Assembly: GCA_910589195.1 (NCBI GenBank)
Contig: CAJUTC010000041.1
Location: 1 to 30,287, forward strand
Reading direction: 5' to 3'
Source of the DNA: an uncultured Lachnospiraceae bacterium
GTDB taxonomy: Bacteria; Bacillota; Clostridia; Lachnospirales; Lachnospiraceae
Length of the DNA: 30,287 bases
Shown: piece after piece, positions 13,417-21,757 of the stretch
Position numbering within the stretch: position 1 is the first letter of the stretch
How the letters are laid out: each line of letters begins with the position of its first letter
Notes under the pieces: generated by a model
The model's input: only the letters and a program-made list of their open reading frames with translations
Told to the model about the DNA's origin: nothing
The model's database searches: none
Translations under genes and position numbers: made by a program

Positions 13417-14397
13417 ATGAAAACGAAAATATTGACCATTTTAAAGGAAGCTGGGGGATTTGTGTCAGGCCAGGATTTATGCGGACGCCTGGGAGTTTCC
13501 AGAACAGCGGTTTGGAAAGTGATGAAGCAGTTGGAAGAGGAGGGCTATAAAATCGAAGCGGTTCGGAATAAAGGCTACCGGTTAATCCAGGTGGCTGATG
13601 TGATAACAGAAGCTGAAGTTGGAAGCCAGATGAACTCTAAGTGGATGGGCAGAAATCTGGTTTACCTTCCAGTAACCGATTCTACGAATATCCAGGCTGC
13701 TAAACTTGCCCGGGAAGGGGCGCCGGAAGGAACCTTAGTAGTAGCGGAAAGCCAAATGGCCGGAAAAGGCCGAAGGGGACGAAGCTGGTCTTCTCCCCCT
13801 GGAAGCAGTATTTACATGAGTTTTTTGCTGAGGCCGGATATCCCGCCTTACTGTGCTTCAATGATTACACTCCTTGCCGGGATGGCTGGGGCAAAGGCCG
13901 TATGCCAGGTAGCTGGGCTGCAGGCGCTGATTAAATGGCCGAATGATTTGGTAATAAATGGAAAGAAGATCTGTGGGATTCTGACAGAGATGAGTACAGA
14001 GATGGAACGAATCCATTATATTGTCACAGGAATCGGCATTAATGTAAATCAACAGGAGTTTCCGGAGGAAATACGGGATAAGTCAACATCCCTTTGGCTT
14101 GAAGGCGGAAAAAGGGTAAACCGCAGCCAGTTGATTGCCGCTGTTATGGAATGGTTTGAAACGTATTTTGAACAGTTTTTGGAAACGAATGATTTGTCCA
14201 ATCTAAAGGAAGAGTATGAAGAGATGCTGGCAAACCAAAACAGGGAGGTTTTAGTTTTGGATCCAGCAGGCTATTATAAGGGGATTTGCCGTGGGATTGA
14301 TAAAGACGGCGAACTTCTGGTAGAGCTTCCTGACGGCCAGATTCGCCCGGTTTTAGCAGGGGAAGTTTCTGTGAGAGGCGTTTATGGATATGTTTAA
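13417..14397 (+). CDS. birA: Bifunctional biotin ligase/biotin operon repressor
   Basis: 326 residues. The N-terminal winged helix (about 1-60, GVSRTAVWKVMKQLEEEGY) binds biotin operators; the central ligase domain carries the biotinyl-adenylate loop GKGRRGRSW (116-124) and KWPNDL (173-178) with NGKK following; the C-terminal SH3-like domain covers about 275-326. The protein activates biotin with ATP and transfers it to carboxylase BCCP domains, and in this class also represses biotin genes. Its last codons overlap the start of mutY by 14 bases, so the two are translationally coupled. Confidence 0.94.
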   Translation: MKTKILTILKEAGGFVSGQDLCGRLGVSRTAVWKVMKQLEEEGYKIEAVRNKGYRLIQVADVITEAEVGSQMNSKWMGRNLVYLPVTDSTNIQAAKLAREGAPEGTLVVAESQMAGKGRRGRSWSSPPGSSIYMSFLLRPDIPPYCASMITLLAGMAGAKAVCQVAGLQALIKWPNDLVINGKKICGILTEMSTEMERIHYIVTGIGINVNQQEFPEEIRDKSTSLWLEGGKRVNRSQLIAAVMEWFETYFEQFLETNDLSNLKEEYEEMLANQNREVLVLDPAGYYKGICRGIDKDGELLVELPDGQIRPVLAGEVSVRGVYGYV

Positions 14398-15562
14398 AGA
14401 GTATTCTCCGGTAAAAGAGCTTTACCGCCTGCTTCCGGTTATGGAACCGGAAGGACAGGAGCTGAGTGAAGAAGAGCGCGTAAAAGCTATCGCAAGACCG
14501 CTGCTTTCCTGGTTCGCTTCCAATGCCAGAACGCTCCCCTGGAGAACAAACCAGAATCCTTATCCGGTGTGGATTTCCGAGATTATGCTTCAGCAGACAA
14601 GAGTGGAGGCAGTAAAGCCTTACTTTAAACGGTTCATGGAACAATTTCCGGATGTGGAAGCATTGGCCAAGGCAGAAGAAGAAGTGCTTTTAAAGCTTTG
14701 GGAGGGGCTTGGCTACTACAGCAGAGCCAGAAATTTAAAAAAAGCAGCGATTATAATGATGGAGGAATATGGCGGCGCCATGCCAAAAACATATGAAGCC
14801 TTATTAAAGCTTCCGGGGATCGGAACGTATACAGCAGGAGCGGTGGCCTCCATTGCTTACAAAATCCCGGTTCCGGCAGTGGATGGCAATGTGATGCGGG
14901 TATTATCCAGGCTGTTGGAAAGCCGCCAGGATATAGGAAAACCTCAGACAAAAAAGAAATTTGAAACGCTGCTGTTGTCATCTATGGAGCAAAAGGAACC
15001 AGGTCTTTTTAACCAGGGCCTTTTTGAGGTAGGTGCTCTGGTGTGCATTCCCAACGGGGCGCCTAAATGTAGCCTTTGTCCCCTTTCCTCGCTCTGTAAA
15101 ACCAGAAAGAAGGGCTTATGGGATGAAATTCCGGTAAAATCTACGAAAAAGGGCAGAAGAATTGAAGAAAAGACCGTATTCGTAATTAGCGGCCAGAAGG
15201 AAGAGAAGGAATGGGTGGCTTTGAGAAAGCGGCCTGACCAGGGTCTTTTGGCGGCTCTTTATGAATTTCCCAATGTGGAAGGGCATGTACAGTTGGAGTC
15301 ATTTGGGGAAGGTACGCAAAAAAATAGGGAAATATCCCAAATTATAGGCGTGGCGGAAGAACAGATCCAGCAGGTTGAGTTTCTTGGGGAAGCGAAACAT
15401 GTCTTTTCCCATGTGGAGTGGCACATGATCGGATATGGGATCCGGCTTGGAAATTCCCTTCCCGAATCCTTTGTTTTAGCGGATATTCAGGAATTAGAAG
15501 GAAAATATCCCCTTCCTAACGCATTTCTTGCGTATAGGAAAGCCCTTTTTAAGGCAAAATAA
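14384..15562 (+). CDS. mutY: Adenine DNA glycosylase
   Basis: 392 residues; removes adenine mispaired with 8-oxoguanine. A short N-terminal extension (about 1-32) precedes the helix-hairpin-helix domain with catalytic Glu66 (WISEIMLQQTRV), hairpin LPGIGTYTAGAV (143-154) and Asp167 (PAVDGNV). The 4Fe-4S cysteines are Cys221, Cys229, Cys232 and Cys238 (C-x7-C-x2-C-x5-C; the first gap is one longer than in E. coli). A NUDIX-like C-terminal domain that reads the oxidised base covers about 260-390, with FSHVEWHM near the end. The start overlaps birA; ATG at codon 3 is possible. Confidence 0.93.
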   Translation: MDMFKEYSPVKELYRLLPVMEPEGQELSEEERVKAIARPLLSWFASNARTLPWRTNQNPYPVWISEIMLQQTRVEAVKPYFKRFMEQFPDVEALAKAEEEVLLKLWEGLGYYSRARNLKKAAIIMMEEYGGAMPKTYEALLKLPGIGTYTAGAVASIAYKIPVPAVDGNVMRVLSRLLESRQDIGKPQTKKKFETLLLSSMEQKEPGLFNQGLFEVGALVCIPNGAPKCSLCPLSSLCKTRKKGLWDEIPVKSTKKGRRIEEKTVFVISGQKEEKEWVALRKRPDQGLLAALYEFPNVEGHVQLESFGEGTQKNREISQIIGVAEEQIQQVEFLGEAKHVFSHVEWHMIGYGIRLGNSLPESFVLADIQELEGKYPLPNAFLAYRKALFKAK

Positions 15563-15584
15563 AGAAAAGAGGCGGTTCCGTATT

Positions 15585-16499
15585 ATGAAAAAAATGCTTT
15601 TTGTTGTAAATCCCCGATCCGGGCGGGAGCAAATCCGTAACAAATTGCTTGAAATTTTGGATTTATTTTCCGGTGCCGGGTATCAGATCCAGATCCATAT
15701 TACCCAGAAACCAAAGGATGCCACAGAAGTGGTAAAACAGTTTGGAGAAGGGATGGATTTGGTAGTATGCAGCGGTGGCGATGGTACGTTAAATGAGGTT
15801 ATCAATGGGTTAATGGAACTGAAAACCCCGCCCTGCCTTGGATATATCCCGGCAGGTTCAACCAATGACTACGCGTCCAGCTTGCAGATTCCGAAAGCTA
15901 TGATGGAGGCGGCCCAGAACGTATTGTCTGGAGTACCGTACCCCATTGATATTGGGGATTTTTGCCAGGAACAATATTTCATCTATATTGCGGCTTTTGG
16001 GGCGTTTACTGAGGTTTCCTATCAAACATCCCAGGATAAAAAGAATTTGCTGGGACATCAGGCTTATGTGCTGGAAGGCGTGAAAAGCCTGGCAGCTTTA
16101 AAGGCTTATCCAATGAAAGTTGAGTGGGACGGGCAGATTTTGGAAGAAGAGTTCGTTTTTGGGATGGTTACCAATACCATCAGCGTTGGAGGGTTCAAAG
16201 GCCTGGTAACCCAGTCGGTTGCTTTAAATGACGGGGAATTTGAAGTCCTTTTGATCCGGAAGCCACGGACGCCTAAGGATTTAAGCAACATTATTTCTTA
16301 TATGTTTTTAAAAGAAGAGCCCAATGATTATGTTTATAAGTTTAAGACCAGCAGGCTGAAGTTTACTTCCAAGGACCCGGTGGACTGGGTTTTAGACGGT
16401 GAATTCGGAGGCAGCAGGACGGAAGTGGAAATTATCAATCTTCGGGAACGGATGAATATATTAAATTTATCTTTATATGAGAAAAATGTTGAAAAATAG
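15585..16499 (+). CDS. Diacylglycerol/lipid kinase family protein (DgkB/YegS type)
   Basis: 304 residues. The nucleotide-binding glycine motif SGGDGTLNEVINGL is at 63-76 and GSTNDYA at 91-97, followed by the beta-sandwich C-terminal half ending in the WVLDGEFGG stretch (DGE being conserved in the family). Members phosphorylate diacylglycerol, undecaprenol-like or other lipids using ATP; B. subtilis DgkB recycles diacylglycerol from lipoteichoic acid synthesis. I start at 15585 (MKKMLFVVNPRSG, the usual family beginning), 22 bases after mutY, rather than at an upstream ATG at 15528 that overlaps mutY. The exact lipid is not decidable. Confidence 0.88.
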   Translation: MKKMLFVVNPRSGREQIRNKLLEILDLFSGAGYQIQIHITQKPKDATEVVKQFGEGMDLVVCSGGDGTLNEVINGLMELKTPPCLGYIPAGSTNDYASSLQIPKAMMEAAQNVLSGVPYPIDIGDFCQEQYFIYIAAFGAFTEVSYQTSQDKKNLLGHQAYVLEGVKSLAALKAYPMKVEWDGQILEEEFVFGMVTNTISVGGFKGLVTQSVALNDGEFEVLLIRKPRTPKDLSNIISYMFLKEEPNDYVYKFKTSRLKFTSKDPVDWVLDGEFGGSRTEVEIINLRERMNILNLSLYEKNVEK

Positions 16500-16517
16500 A
16501 TCATTTTCGTATATAAT
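16489..16517 (+). promoter_or_regulatory. Strong sigma-A promoter of rpoD
   Basis: TTGAAA (16489-16494), 17-base spacer, perfect TATAAT (16512-16517). The -35 box overlaps the end of the lipid kinase gene. It lets rpoD be transcribed independently of the upstream run. Confidence 0.75.
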
Positions 16518-16566
16518 GAAAAGTTGTGTAGGTTTTTACAGACTTCTTAACGAAAGGACGTTATAA

Positions 16567-17697
16567 GTGGAAAAAGACAATTTTTTAGAGAAGCTGGGCA
16601 AACTCGTTGAGTTCGCAAAAACCAGGCATAATGCCCTGGATGCAACAGAAATCAATGATTTCTTTGCAGGCGACAGCCTGTCACCTGAGCAGATAGACCA
16701 GATTTATAGTTACCTGGAGAATCGCGGCATTGACGTGGTACCGGTATTTGATGAGAATGCGTTATCTGAAGATCCTCTGCTTTTGGATGACTCGGATGAC
16801 AGCTTCATGAAAGATGCTGAGGATGAGGAGCTGGATATTGATTTAGATGCCGTGGATCTTTTGGAGGGAATCGGAACGGAGGATCCGGTCCGCATGTATC
16901 TGAAGGAAATTGGCACGGTTCCTCTTCTGAGCGCGGAGGAAGAACTGAGGCTGGCAAAACGAAAAGCTGAAGGCGACGAGTATGCCAAGGAACGTCTGAT
17001 TGAAGCCAATTTAAGATTAGTGGTCAGTATTGCCAAACGCTACACTGGAAGAGGCATGAGTTTTCTGGATCTGGTGCAGGAAGGAAACCTGGGGCTAATC
17101 AAAGGAGTAGAAAAATTTGATTATACAAAAGGGTACAAGCTTAGTACATATGCTACCTGGTGGATCCGTCAGTCCGTAACAAGGGCGTTGGCGGATCAGG
17201 CAAGAACCATCCGTGTTCCGGTGCATATGGTCGAAACGATTAACAAAATGTCCAAAATGCAGCGGAAGCTGACTTTGGAACTGGGTTATGAGCCTTCGGT
17301 GGCTGAGCTGGCTGATGCTTTGGAAATGTCTGAGGATAAGGTAATGGAGATTATGCAGATTGCCAGGGAACCTGCATCCTTAGAAACTCCCATTGGCGAG
17401 GAAGATGATTCCAATTTAGGCGACTTTGTGGCGGACAGCAATGTGGTAACGCCAGAAGGAAATGTGGAGTCTGTTATGTTAAGAGAGCATATCGACGCGC
17501 TTCTGGGAGATTTAAAAGAGCGTGAGCGCCAGGTGATTGTGCTGCGCTTTGGATTAGAAGACGGCCATCCCAGAACCTTAGAAGAGGTAGGGAAAGAGTT
17601 TAACGTTACCCGTGAGCGGATCCGTCAGATTGAGGCCAAGGCCCTTAGGAAGTTAAGAAATCCGGTAAGAAGTAAACGGATTCGGGATTTTTTGTAA
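16567..17697 (+). CDS. rpoD: Primary sigma factor (sigma-70/SigA)
   Basis: 376 residues, the length of Firmicute SigA. A region 1.1-like part (1-60) and an acidic stretch (68-100) lead to region 1.2 (DPVRMYLKEIGTVPLL, 106-121), region 2 (NLRLVVSIAKRYTGRG to YATWWIRQSVTRALADQ, about 148-212), region 3 and region 4 with the helix-turn-helix VTRERIRQIEAKALRKLR near the C-terminus. All -10 and -35 contacting segments are standard, so this is the housekeeping factor. The start is GTG with GAAAGGA 8 to 9 bases upstream. The usual partner dnaG is not upstream; a lipid kinase gene is instead. Confidence 0.96.
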   Translation: MEKDNFLEKLGKLVEFAKTRHNALDATEINDFFAGDSLSPEQIDQIYSYLENRGIDVVPVFDENALSEDPLLLDDSDDSFMKDAEDEELDIDLDAVDLLEGIGTEDPVRMYLKEIGTVPLLSAEEELRLAKRKAEGDEYAKERLIEANLRLVVSIAKRYTGRGMSFLDLVQEGNLGLIKGVEKFDYTKGYKLSTYATWWIRQSVTRALADQARTIRVPVHMVETINKMSKMQRKLTLELGYEPSVAELADALEMSEDKVMEIMQIAREPASLETPIGEEDDSNLGDFVADSNVVTPEGNVESVMLREHIDALLGDLKERERQVIVLRFGLEDGHPRTLEEVGKEFNVTRERIRQIEAKALRKLRNPVRSKRIRDFL

Positions 17698-17738
17698 TCT
17701 TAACATCAGAAAATGTTGGGGAAATAAAAACAGAGCAG

Positions 17739-17777
17739 GCGCCGCAAAATTCGGTTTTGGGTTTTGCGGCGCTTTTT
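17739..17777 (+). terminator. Intrinsic terminator of rpoD
   Basis: GCGCCGCAAAA (17739-17749) pairs perfectly with TTTTGCGGCGC (17762-17772) around a 12-base loop, followed by TTTTT. Very strong. Confidence 0.9.
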
Positions 17778-17822
17778 GATCTGGAATTTTTTATTTTATG
17801 GTATACAAGGTGGTGGAAATCG

Positions 17823-18443
17823 ATGAATAAACGAAATTATCAAAAAGAATTGGAGCAGGTGATTGCGTCCTGCCAGAAAGAAGGGCGTGTTCCTAGATTA
17901 CTGCTGCATAGCTGCTGTGCGCCCTGCGGCAGTTATGTGCTGGAGTACTTATCCCAGTATTTTTTCATTACAGTCTTTTATTACAATCCCAATATTTATC
18001 CGCCTGAGGAAATTAGGAAGCGGGCCGATGAGCAGGAACGGTTTATCGCCGCAATGCCTTCCAAGCATACCATTACTTATTTGGAGGGGAGCTATGAGCC
18101 GGAACGGTTTTATCAAACCGTAAAAGGGCATGAATCAGACAGGGAAGGAGGGGAAAGGTGCTTTTTGTGCTATCGGCTGCGACTAGAAGAGGCGGCCAAG
18201 GAAGCAAAAGCAGGCGGCTATGACTATTTTACAACAACCCTTTCCCTTAGCCCTTTAAAGAATGCGGCTAAACTGAATGAAATCGGGGAGGAGCTTGCTG
18301 CCTGTTATGGAATTTCTTATTTAAATTCCGATTTTAAGAAAAAAAACGGGTATCACCGTTCTGTTGAACTTTCAAAAGAATATGGTCTTTACCGTCAGAA
18401 TTATTGCGGATGTGTGTTTTCTATGGAGGCTTCCATTAAATAA
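17823..18443 (+). CDS. queH: Epoxyqueuosine reductase QueH
   Basis: 206 residues of the former DUF208 family, the non-cobalamin enzyme for the last step of queuosine synthesis in tRNA. The cysteine-rich sites are all present: LLLHSCCAPCGSYV (Cys31, Cys32, Cys35), ERCFLCYRLRL (Cys113, Cys116) and QNYCGCVFS (Cys195, Cys197), which in characterised QueH bind a 4Fe-4S cluster and a metal. FYYNPNIYP (52-60) is also conserved. The frame stays open to 17757 but MNKRNYQKELEQ at 17823 is the family-like start, with GGTGG upstream. It follows the rpoD terminator; no clear promoter was found, perhaps a TATACA at about 17801. Confidence 0.92.
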   Translation: MNKRNYQKELEQVIASCQKEGRVPRLLLHSCCAPCGSYVLEYLSQYFFITVFYYNPNIYPPEEIRKRADEQERFIAAMPSKHTITYLEGSYEPERFYQTVKGHESDREGGERCFLCYRLRLEEAAKEAKAGGYDYFTTTLSLSPLKNAAKLNEIGEELAACYGISYLNSDFKKKNGYHRSVELSKEYGLYRQNYCGCVFSMEASIK

Positions 18444-18522
18444 CAATTTCGCTTTTATACCATCCTTTCTACTAAATTAGGAAAACCATGAAAAAATCGG
18501 AATAAATATCAAAAATCTCACA

Positions 18523-18551
18523 TTGCGGCATGAAATTCCCTTCGTTATAAT
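18523..18551 (+). promoter_or_regulatory. Promoter of the two-component pair
   Basis: TTGCGG (18523-18528), 17-base spacer, perfect TATAAT (18546-18551), 58 bases before the response regulator start codon. Confidence 0.65.
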
Positions 18552-18608
18552 AATAGAAGGGGAATAAGAGGACCGTTTTTGTGAAAGGTACAGGTGGGAG
18601 AGAGGGTT

Positions 18609-19730
18609 ATGTATAAGGTGATTATTGTGGACGATGATGAGCTGATCCGCAAGGGATTGGAGCAGGTGATTCGATGGGAAAGGATGGGCTTTTTTGTAAA
18701 TGGAATCTTTCAGAGCGGGATAGATGCCCTGGAATATGTAAAAAGCCATCCGGTAGATGTGATTCTTACAGATATTCGGATGCCTCAGATGAGTGGCCTG
18801 GAGCTGATTGAAGCGGCTAAAGGATATCAGAGAAATGTTAAGGCGGTGATGATCAGCGGGTATGGGGAATTTAAGCTGGTTAAACAGGCGCTGGTTTTAA
18901 AGGCAGAAGACTATCTGCTAAAGCCCTTAGGGCAGGAAGAGGTAGAGGCTGTTTTTCTTAAGCTAAAGCAGAGTTTAGACAAGGAACGGCATGCATCCCA
19001 GGAAGAAGAGAGGGGAAGAAGCAGGGGAAGAAAAAAGGAACGGCAATATCCGAAGGAATGGAAGGCAGTAGAGGCGTTTCGAAAGGAGATGACTGTACAT
19101 CTGGAAAATGGGCGTATCTTCCAGAATAACCAGCAGATGAAGGAATTGGATCAGATTTTGTCATCTTGCGAAGAGGAAGATATTGCCCAATTCTATTCGG
19201 ATATTATTATCAAGCTGTTGGAATATTTTGATCTGGATCATGACGAAAAGGTTTACTGGTTTGCGGGGCATGGGAAGCTGGAACGGGATCCGAGGATGGA
19301 TGGGGAGCGGCAGACAGAGCGCTTAAGAGAGCAGTTCTGGCAGGATATGGACAATATTCGGAAATCTCTTTGGAACCATTCGGATCATATGCGAAATCTT
19401 TTGACTGGGAAGGCAAAATCTATGATTGAGGCGGAATATGGGGATGAGAGCCTAAGTCTGGCTTCCGTGGCTAACCGTCTGAATATCAGCTATGGCTATC
19501 TATCTACGATTTTTACCAAGGCTGAGGGGCACAGTTTTAAAGCGCATCTGGTGATGGTGAGGATGGAGAAAGCACGTCTTCTTCTATTGTCCAGAAAATA
19601 CCGTATCTACGAGATTGCCCGGATGACTGGTTATAAAAATCCCAGGTATTTTACGGATGCCTTTAAGAAATATTATCATTGCTCTCCGGCAGACTACATT
19701 GCCCGATTACGGGGAAAGGAGGAGGCATGA
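18609..19730 (+). CDS. AraC-type response regulator (YesN-like)
   Basis: 373 residues. The receiver domain (1-120) has Asp9 and Asp10 of the acidic pocket (VDDDEL), phosphoacceptor Asp55 (LTDIRMPQMSG) and the conserved Lys in LLKPLGQ. A linker rich in Glu/Arg/Lys (about 125-150) and a middle region of about 120 residues precede the C-terminal AraC DNA-binding domain (about 272-373; LSLASVANRLNISYGYLSTIF and IYEIARMTGYKNPRYFTDAFKKYY). It is the partner of the kinase whose ATG overlaps its stop codon (ATGA), and likely controls the sugar transporter and GH3 genes downstream. Start at 18609 is chosen for the GAGAGGG site; a GTG at 18594 is in frame. Confidence 0.92.
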   Translation: MYKVIIVDDDELIRKGLEQVIRWERMGFFVNGIFQSGIDALEYVKSHPVDVILTDIRMPQMSGLELIEAAKGYQRNVKAVMISGYGEFKLVKQALVLKAEDYLLKPLGQEEVEAVFLKLKQSLDKERHASQEEERGRSRGRKKERQYPKEWKAVEAFRKEMTVHLENGRIFQNNQQMKELDQILSSCEEEDIAQFYSDIIIKLLEYFDLDHDEKVYWFAGHGKLERDPRMDGERQTERLREQFWQDMDNIRKSLWNHSDHMRNLLTGKAKSMIEAEYGDESLSLASVANRLNISYGYLSTIFTKAEGHSFKAHLVMVRMEKARLLLLSRKYRIYEIARMTGYKNPRYFTDAFKKYYHCSPADYIARLRGKEEA

Positions 19731-21556
19731 ACAAAAAGAGAAAGAAACTTTCGCTGAAGGTGTATCTGCTCCTGATCTTTATCGCGGCCATAATAACCAC
19801 GATCTGCCTGTCTGGATTGGGAATTTATTCCAGAATTGTAAAAAACGCCAGGGAAAGGACTCAGGCGGGAGATGCCTGGCTGGTATCACAACTATGCAAG
19901 ACAACCGACTACTTAAGCGGCCAGGCGGAAAATATCTCTGCCGCTCTGGCCTTTGATGGTGACATCCAGTCCATCCTCATTGCCTATGAGTATGGCAGAG
20001 GAGAGCCTATGGACTTAGACCAGGTCCGTATGCGTGTGAATAGTAGCCTGTTTTATAACAGCCGTCTAAACCGGGCGCTGTATGACTGTGTGAATGTGGT
20101 GCTTTTTTCAAATGATGGGCAGGTGATTGGCAGCAAGGAAACCTTTGATCAAAATGTGCGGATTTCTGATTATGAATGGTTTCCTCAGATAGAGAATTCC
20201 TACGGGAAAAGCCTGTGGTTGCCCATGGGCTATGACGCAAACAGCGCCTCCACTGCCAAGGTGATGACAATTCCGATTGTACGGAAAATCTTTTCCGCGC
20301 AGAGCGGCAGAAACAATACATTAAATGAGATTATGACTGTGGGAAAGGCTCTTGGATATCTTATGATCTATATCGATGCGGAGATGTTTTCTGACATTGT
20401 GGCGGATGATGTGGATGTATATACCAAGCGCTTTTTTCTTTTGGACGAAAATGAGCGGATCATCAGTTGCCAAAGGAAGGAGCAGGTAGGGGAAGCGTTT
20501 TTCTATCAGGTAGGGGCGGATGGTTATATTACCATGGATGGGGCGGAATATGCTATGACAGAGAAACAAATTCAGGATCGGGGCTGGAACTATGTCTGTC
20601 TTACCAAACGTTCTGAGATCACCAGAGAAGGGGGAATCGTGTTTAGTGTCTGTCTGATTTTAAGCATAATTTTAATTCTGGCGTTTACTATGATTGGTCT
20701 GATGCTGTCCCACAATATCGGGGTTCCGGTAAAGGTGTTAGTGGAGCATTTTAAGCAGGCAAGGCATAGGAATGTGATGATTCAGGAGGACAGCAGGATT
20801 ACAGAATTCTCTAATTTATACCAGTCATTTAACCGGACGATGGAGAAGATCCATGATCTGGCTAATCAAGTGTACGAAAACAAACTGATTCACCAGGAGC
20901 TGGTGCTAAGCATGAAGGAGAGCCAGATTCAGGCCCTGCAGATGCAGATCAATCCTCACTTCCTCTATAATACCCTGGACTGCATCAACTGGAAGGCCCA
21001 GATGGACGGAAATCGGGAGGTGGCGGAGATGATTCGGATTTTGGGAAAATTCTTTCGCTCCAATACAGAAAATAAGGGGGAATTTACCAGCTTAAAGGCA
21101 GAACTGGACAATATCAAACAGTATATTGCCTTATCTAAGATCCGATTTGGTTCTCGCCTGACCTGTGTGGTGGATGTGGAGGAGGAACTGTATACCTGCC
21201 AGGTGATGAAGCTGATCCTTCAGCCGCTGGTAGAAAATTCTATCAAACATGGTCTGGAGGTGGAAAATATTTGTGAAACCATCCGGATCTGGTGCAGCAG
21301 AGAGGAAGCGGATCTGGTGATTTCAGTGAAGGATACGGGAAGAGGAATGACAGAGGAAGAACTTTCTTATTTGCGGCAGTTGTGGGATTCCAGAGAAACG
21401 GAATACAAGGAAACGAAATCCATTGGCCTTTATAATGTAATGCGCCGTCTGTATCTATGTTACCGTGAGGCATGCTATCTGGAAATCTTCAGTCAACTGG
21501 GAGAGGGGACAGAGATTATCATTACCTTCCCTCTGAAAAAAACAGAAGAAATCTGA
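19727..21556 (+). CDS. YesM-type sensor histidine kinase
   Basis: 609 residues. Membrane segment 1 at about 10-33, an extracytoplasmic sensing region of about 270 residues (34-302), membrane segment 2 at about 303-328, a HAMP linker (about 329-382), then the His_kinase domain with QALQMQINPHFLYNTLD (His411 the likely phosphorylation site) and an HATPase domain with LVENSIKHG (N box, 502-510) and KDTGRGM (535-541). This is the class that senses saccharides or binding proteins in Firmicutes. AGGAGG lies just before the ATG, which overlaps the regulator's stop. A few in-frame codons upstream (from 19679) are not real. No terminator follows within 50 bases. Confidence 0.93.
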   Translation: MNKKRKKLSLKVYLLLIFIAAIITTICLSGLGIYSRIVKNARERTQAGDAWLVSQLCKTTDYLSGQAENISAALAFDGDIQSILIAYEYGRGEPMDLDQVRMRVNSSLFYNSRLNRALYDCVNVVLFSNDGQVIGSKETFDQNVRISDYEWFPQIENSYGKSLWLPMGYDANSASTAKVMTIPIVRKIFSAQSGRNNTLNEIMTVGKALGYLMIYIDAEMFSDIVADDVDVYTKRFFLLDENERIISCQRKEQVGEAFFYQVGADGYITMDGAEYAMTEKQIQDRGWNYVCLTKRSEITREGGIVFSVCLILSIILILAFTMIGLMLSHNIGVPVKVLVEHFKQARHRNVMIQEDSRITEFSNLYQSFNRTMEKIHDLANQVYENKLIHQELVLSMKESQIQALQMQINPHFLYNTLDCINWKAQMDGNREVAEMIRILGKFFRSNTENKGEFTSLKAELDNIKQYIALSKIRFGSRLTCVVDVEEELYTCQVMKLILQPLVENSIKHGLEVENICETIRIWCSREEADLVISVKDTGRGMTEEELSYLRQLWDSRETEYKETKSIGLYNVMRRLYLCYREACYLEIFSQLGEGTEIIITFPLKKTEEI

Positions 21557-21608
21557 AATAATTTTGTTATGTGATGAAAAAAGCAGAACATATATAAAAT
21601 TGGCCTCC

Positions 21609-21636
21609 TTGTGGAAAAAATTTGTGCAGTTATAAT
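21609..21636 (+). promoter_or_regulatory. Promoter of the sugar transporter operon
   Basis: TTGTGG (21609-21614), 16-base spacer, perfect TATAAT (21631-21636). The -35 is imperfect, as expected for an activated promoter; an A-rich stretch lies upstream. Binding by the AraC-type regulator is inferred. Confidence 0.55.
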
Positions 21637-21643
21637 AAAGATA

Positions 21644-21710
21644 ATACCAAGGTTAAAAATCTTCTCGCAAGTAAGCCTGCGCCAGATTTTCGACCGTCTG
21701 ACCCTGGTAT
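21644..21710 (+). promoter_or_regulatory. Nested hairpin at the 5' end of the binding-protein mRNA
   Basis: Three coaxial stems: outer ATACCAAGG (21644-21652) with CCCTGGTAT (21702-21710), 8 of 9 paired; middle AAAATCT (21656-21662) with AGATTTT (21684-21690), perfect; inner CGCA (21666-21669) with TGCG (21678-21681). It begins almost at the predicted transcription start. There is no T-run, so it is not a terminator. It may be a 5' stabiliser or a regulatory leader. Confidence 0.5.
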
Positions 21711-21757
21711 CATATTATAACGTTATTAAAACAAAGAAAGTCGAAGGAGGAGTAAGA

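Noticed and set aside
14144..14644. A 166-codon minus-strand ORF across the birA/mutY junction, and a 185-codon one at 26243-26800 within the GH3 gene
   Set aside because: Both lie opposite clear enzymes, with sequence rich in His, Pro, Leu and Arg as expected from antisense reading.
17701..17720. AACAT/ATGTT hairpin just after the rpoD stop as a terminator
   Set aside because: Short stem and no T-run; the strong terminator follows at 17739.
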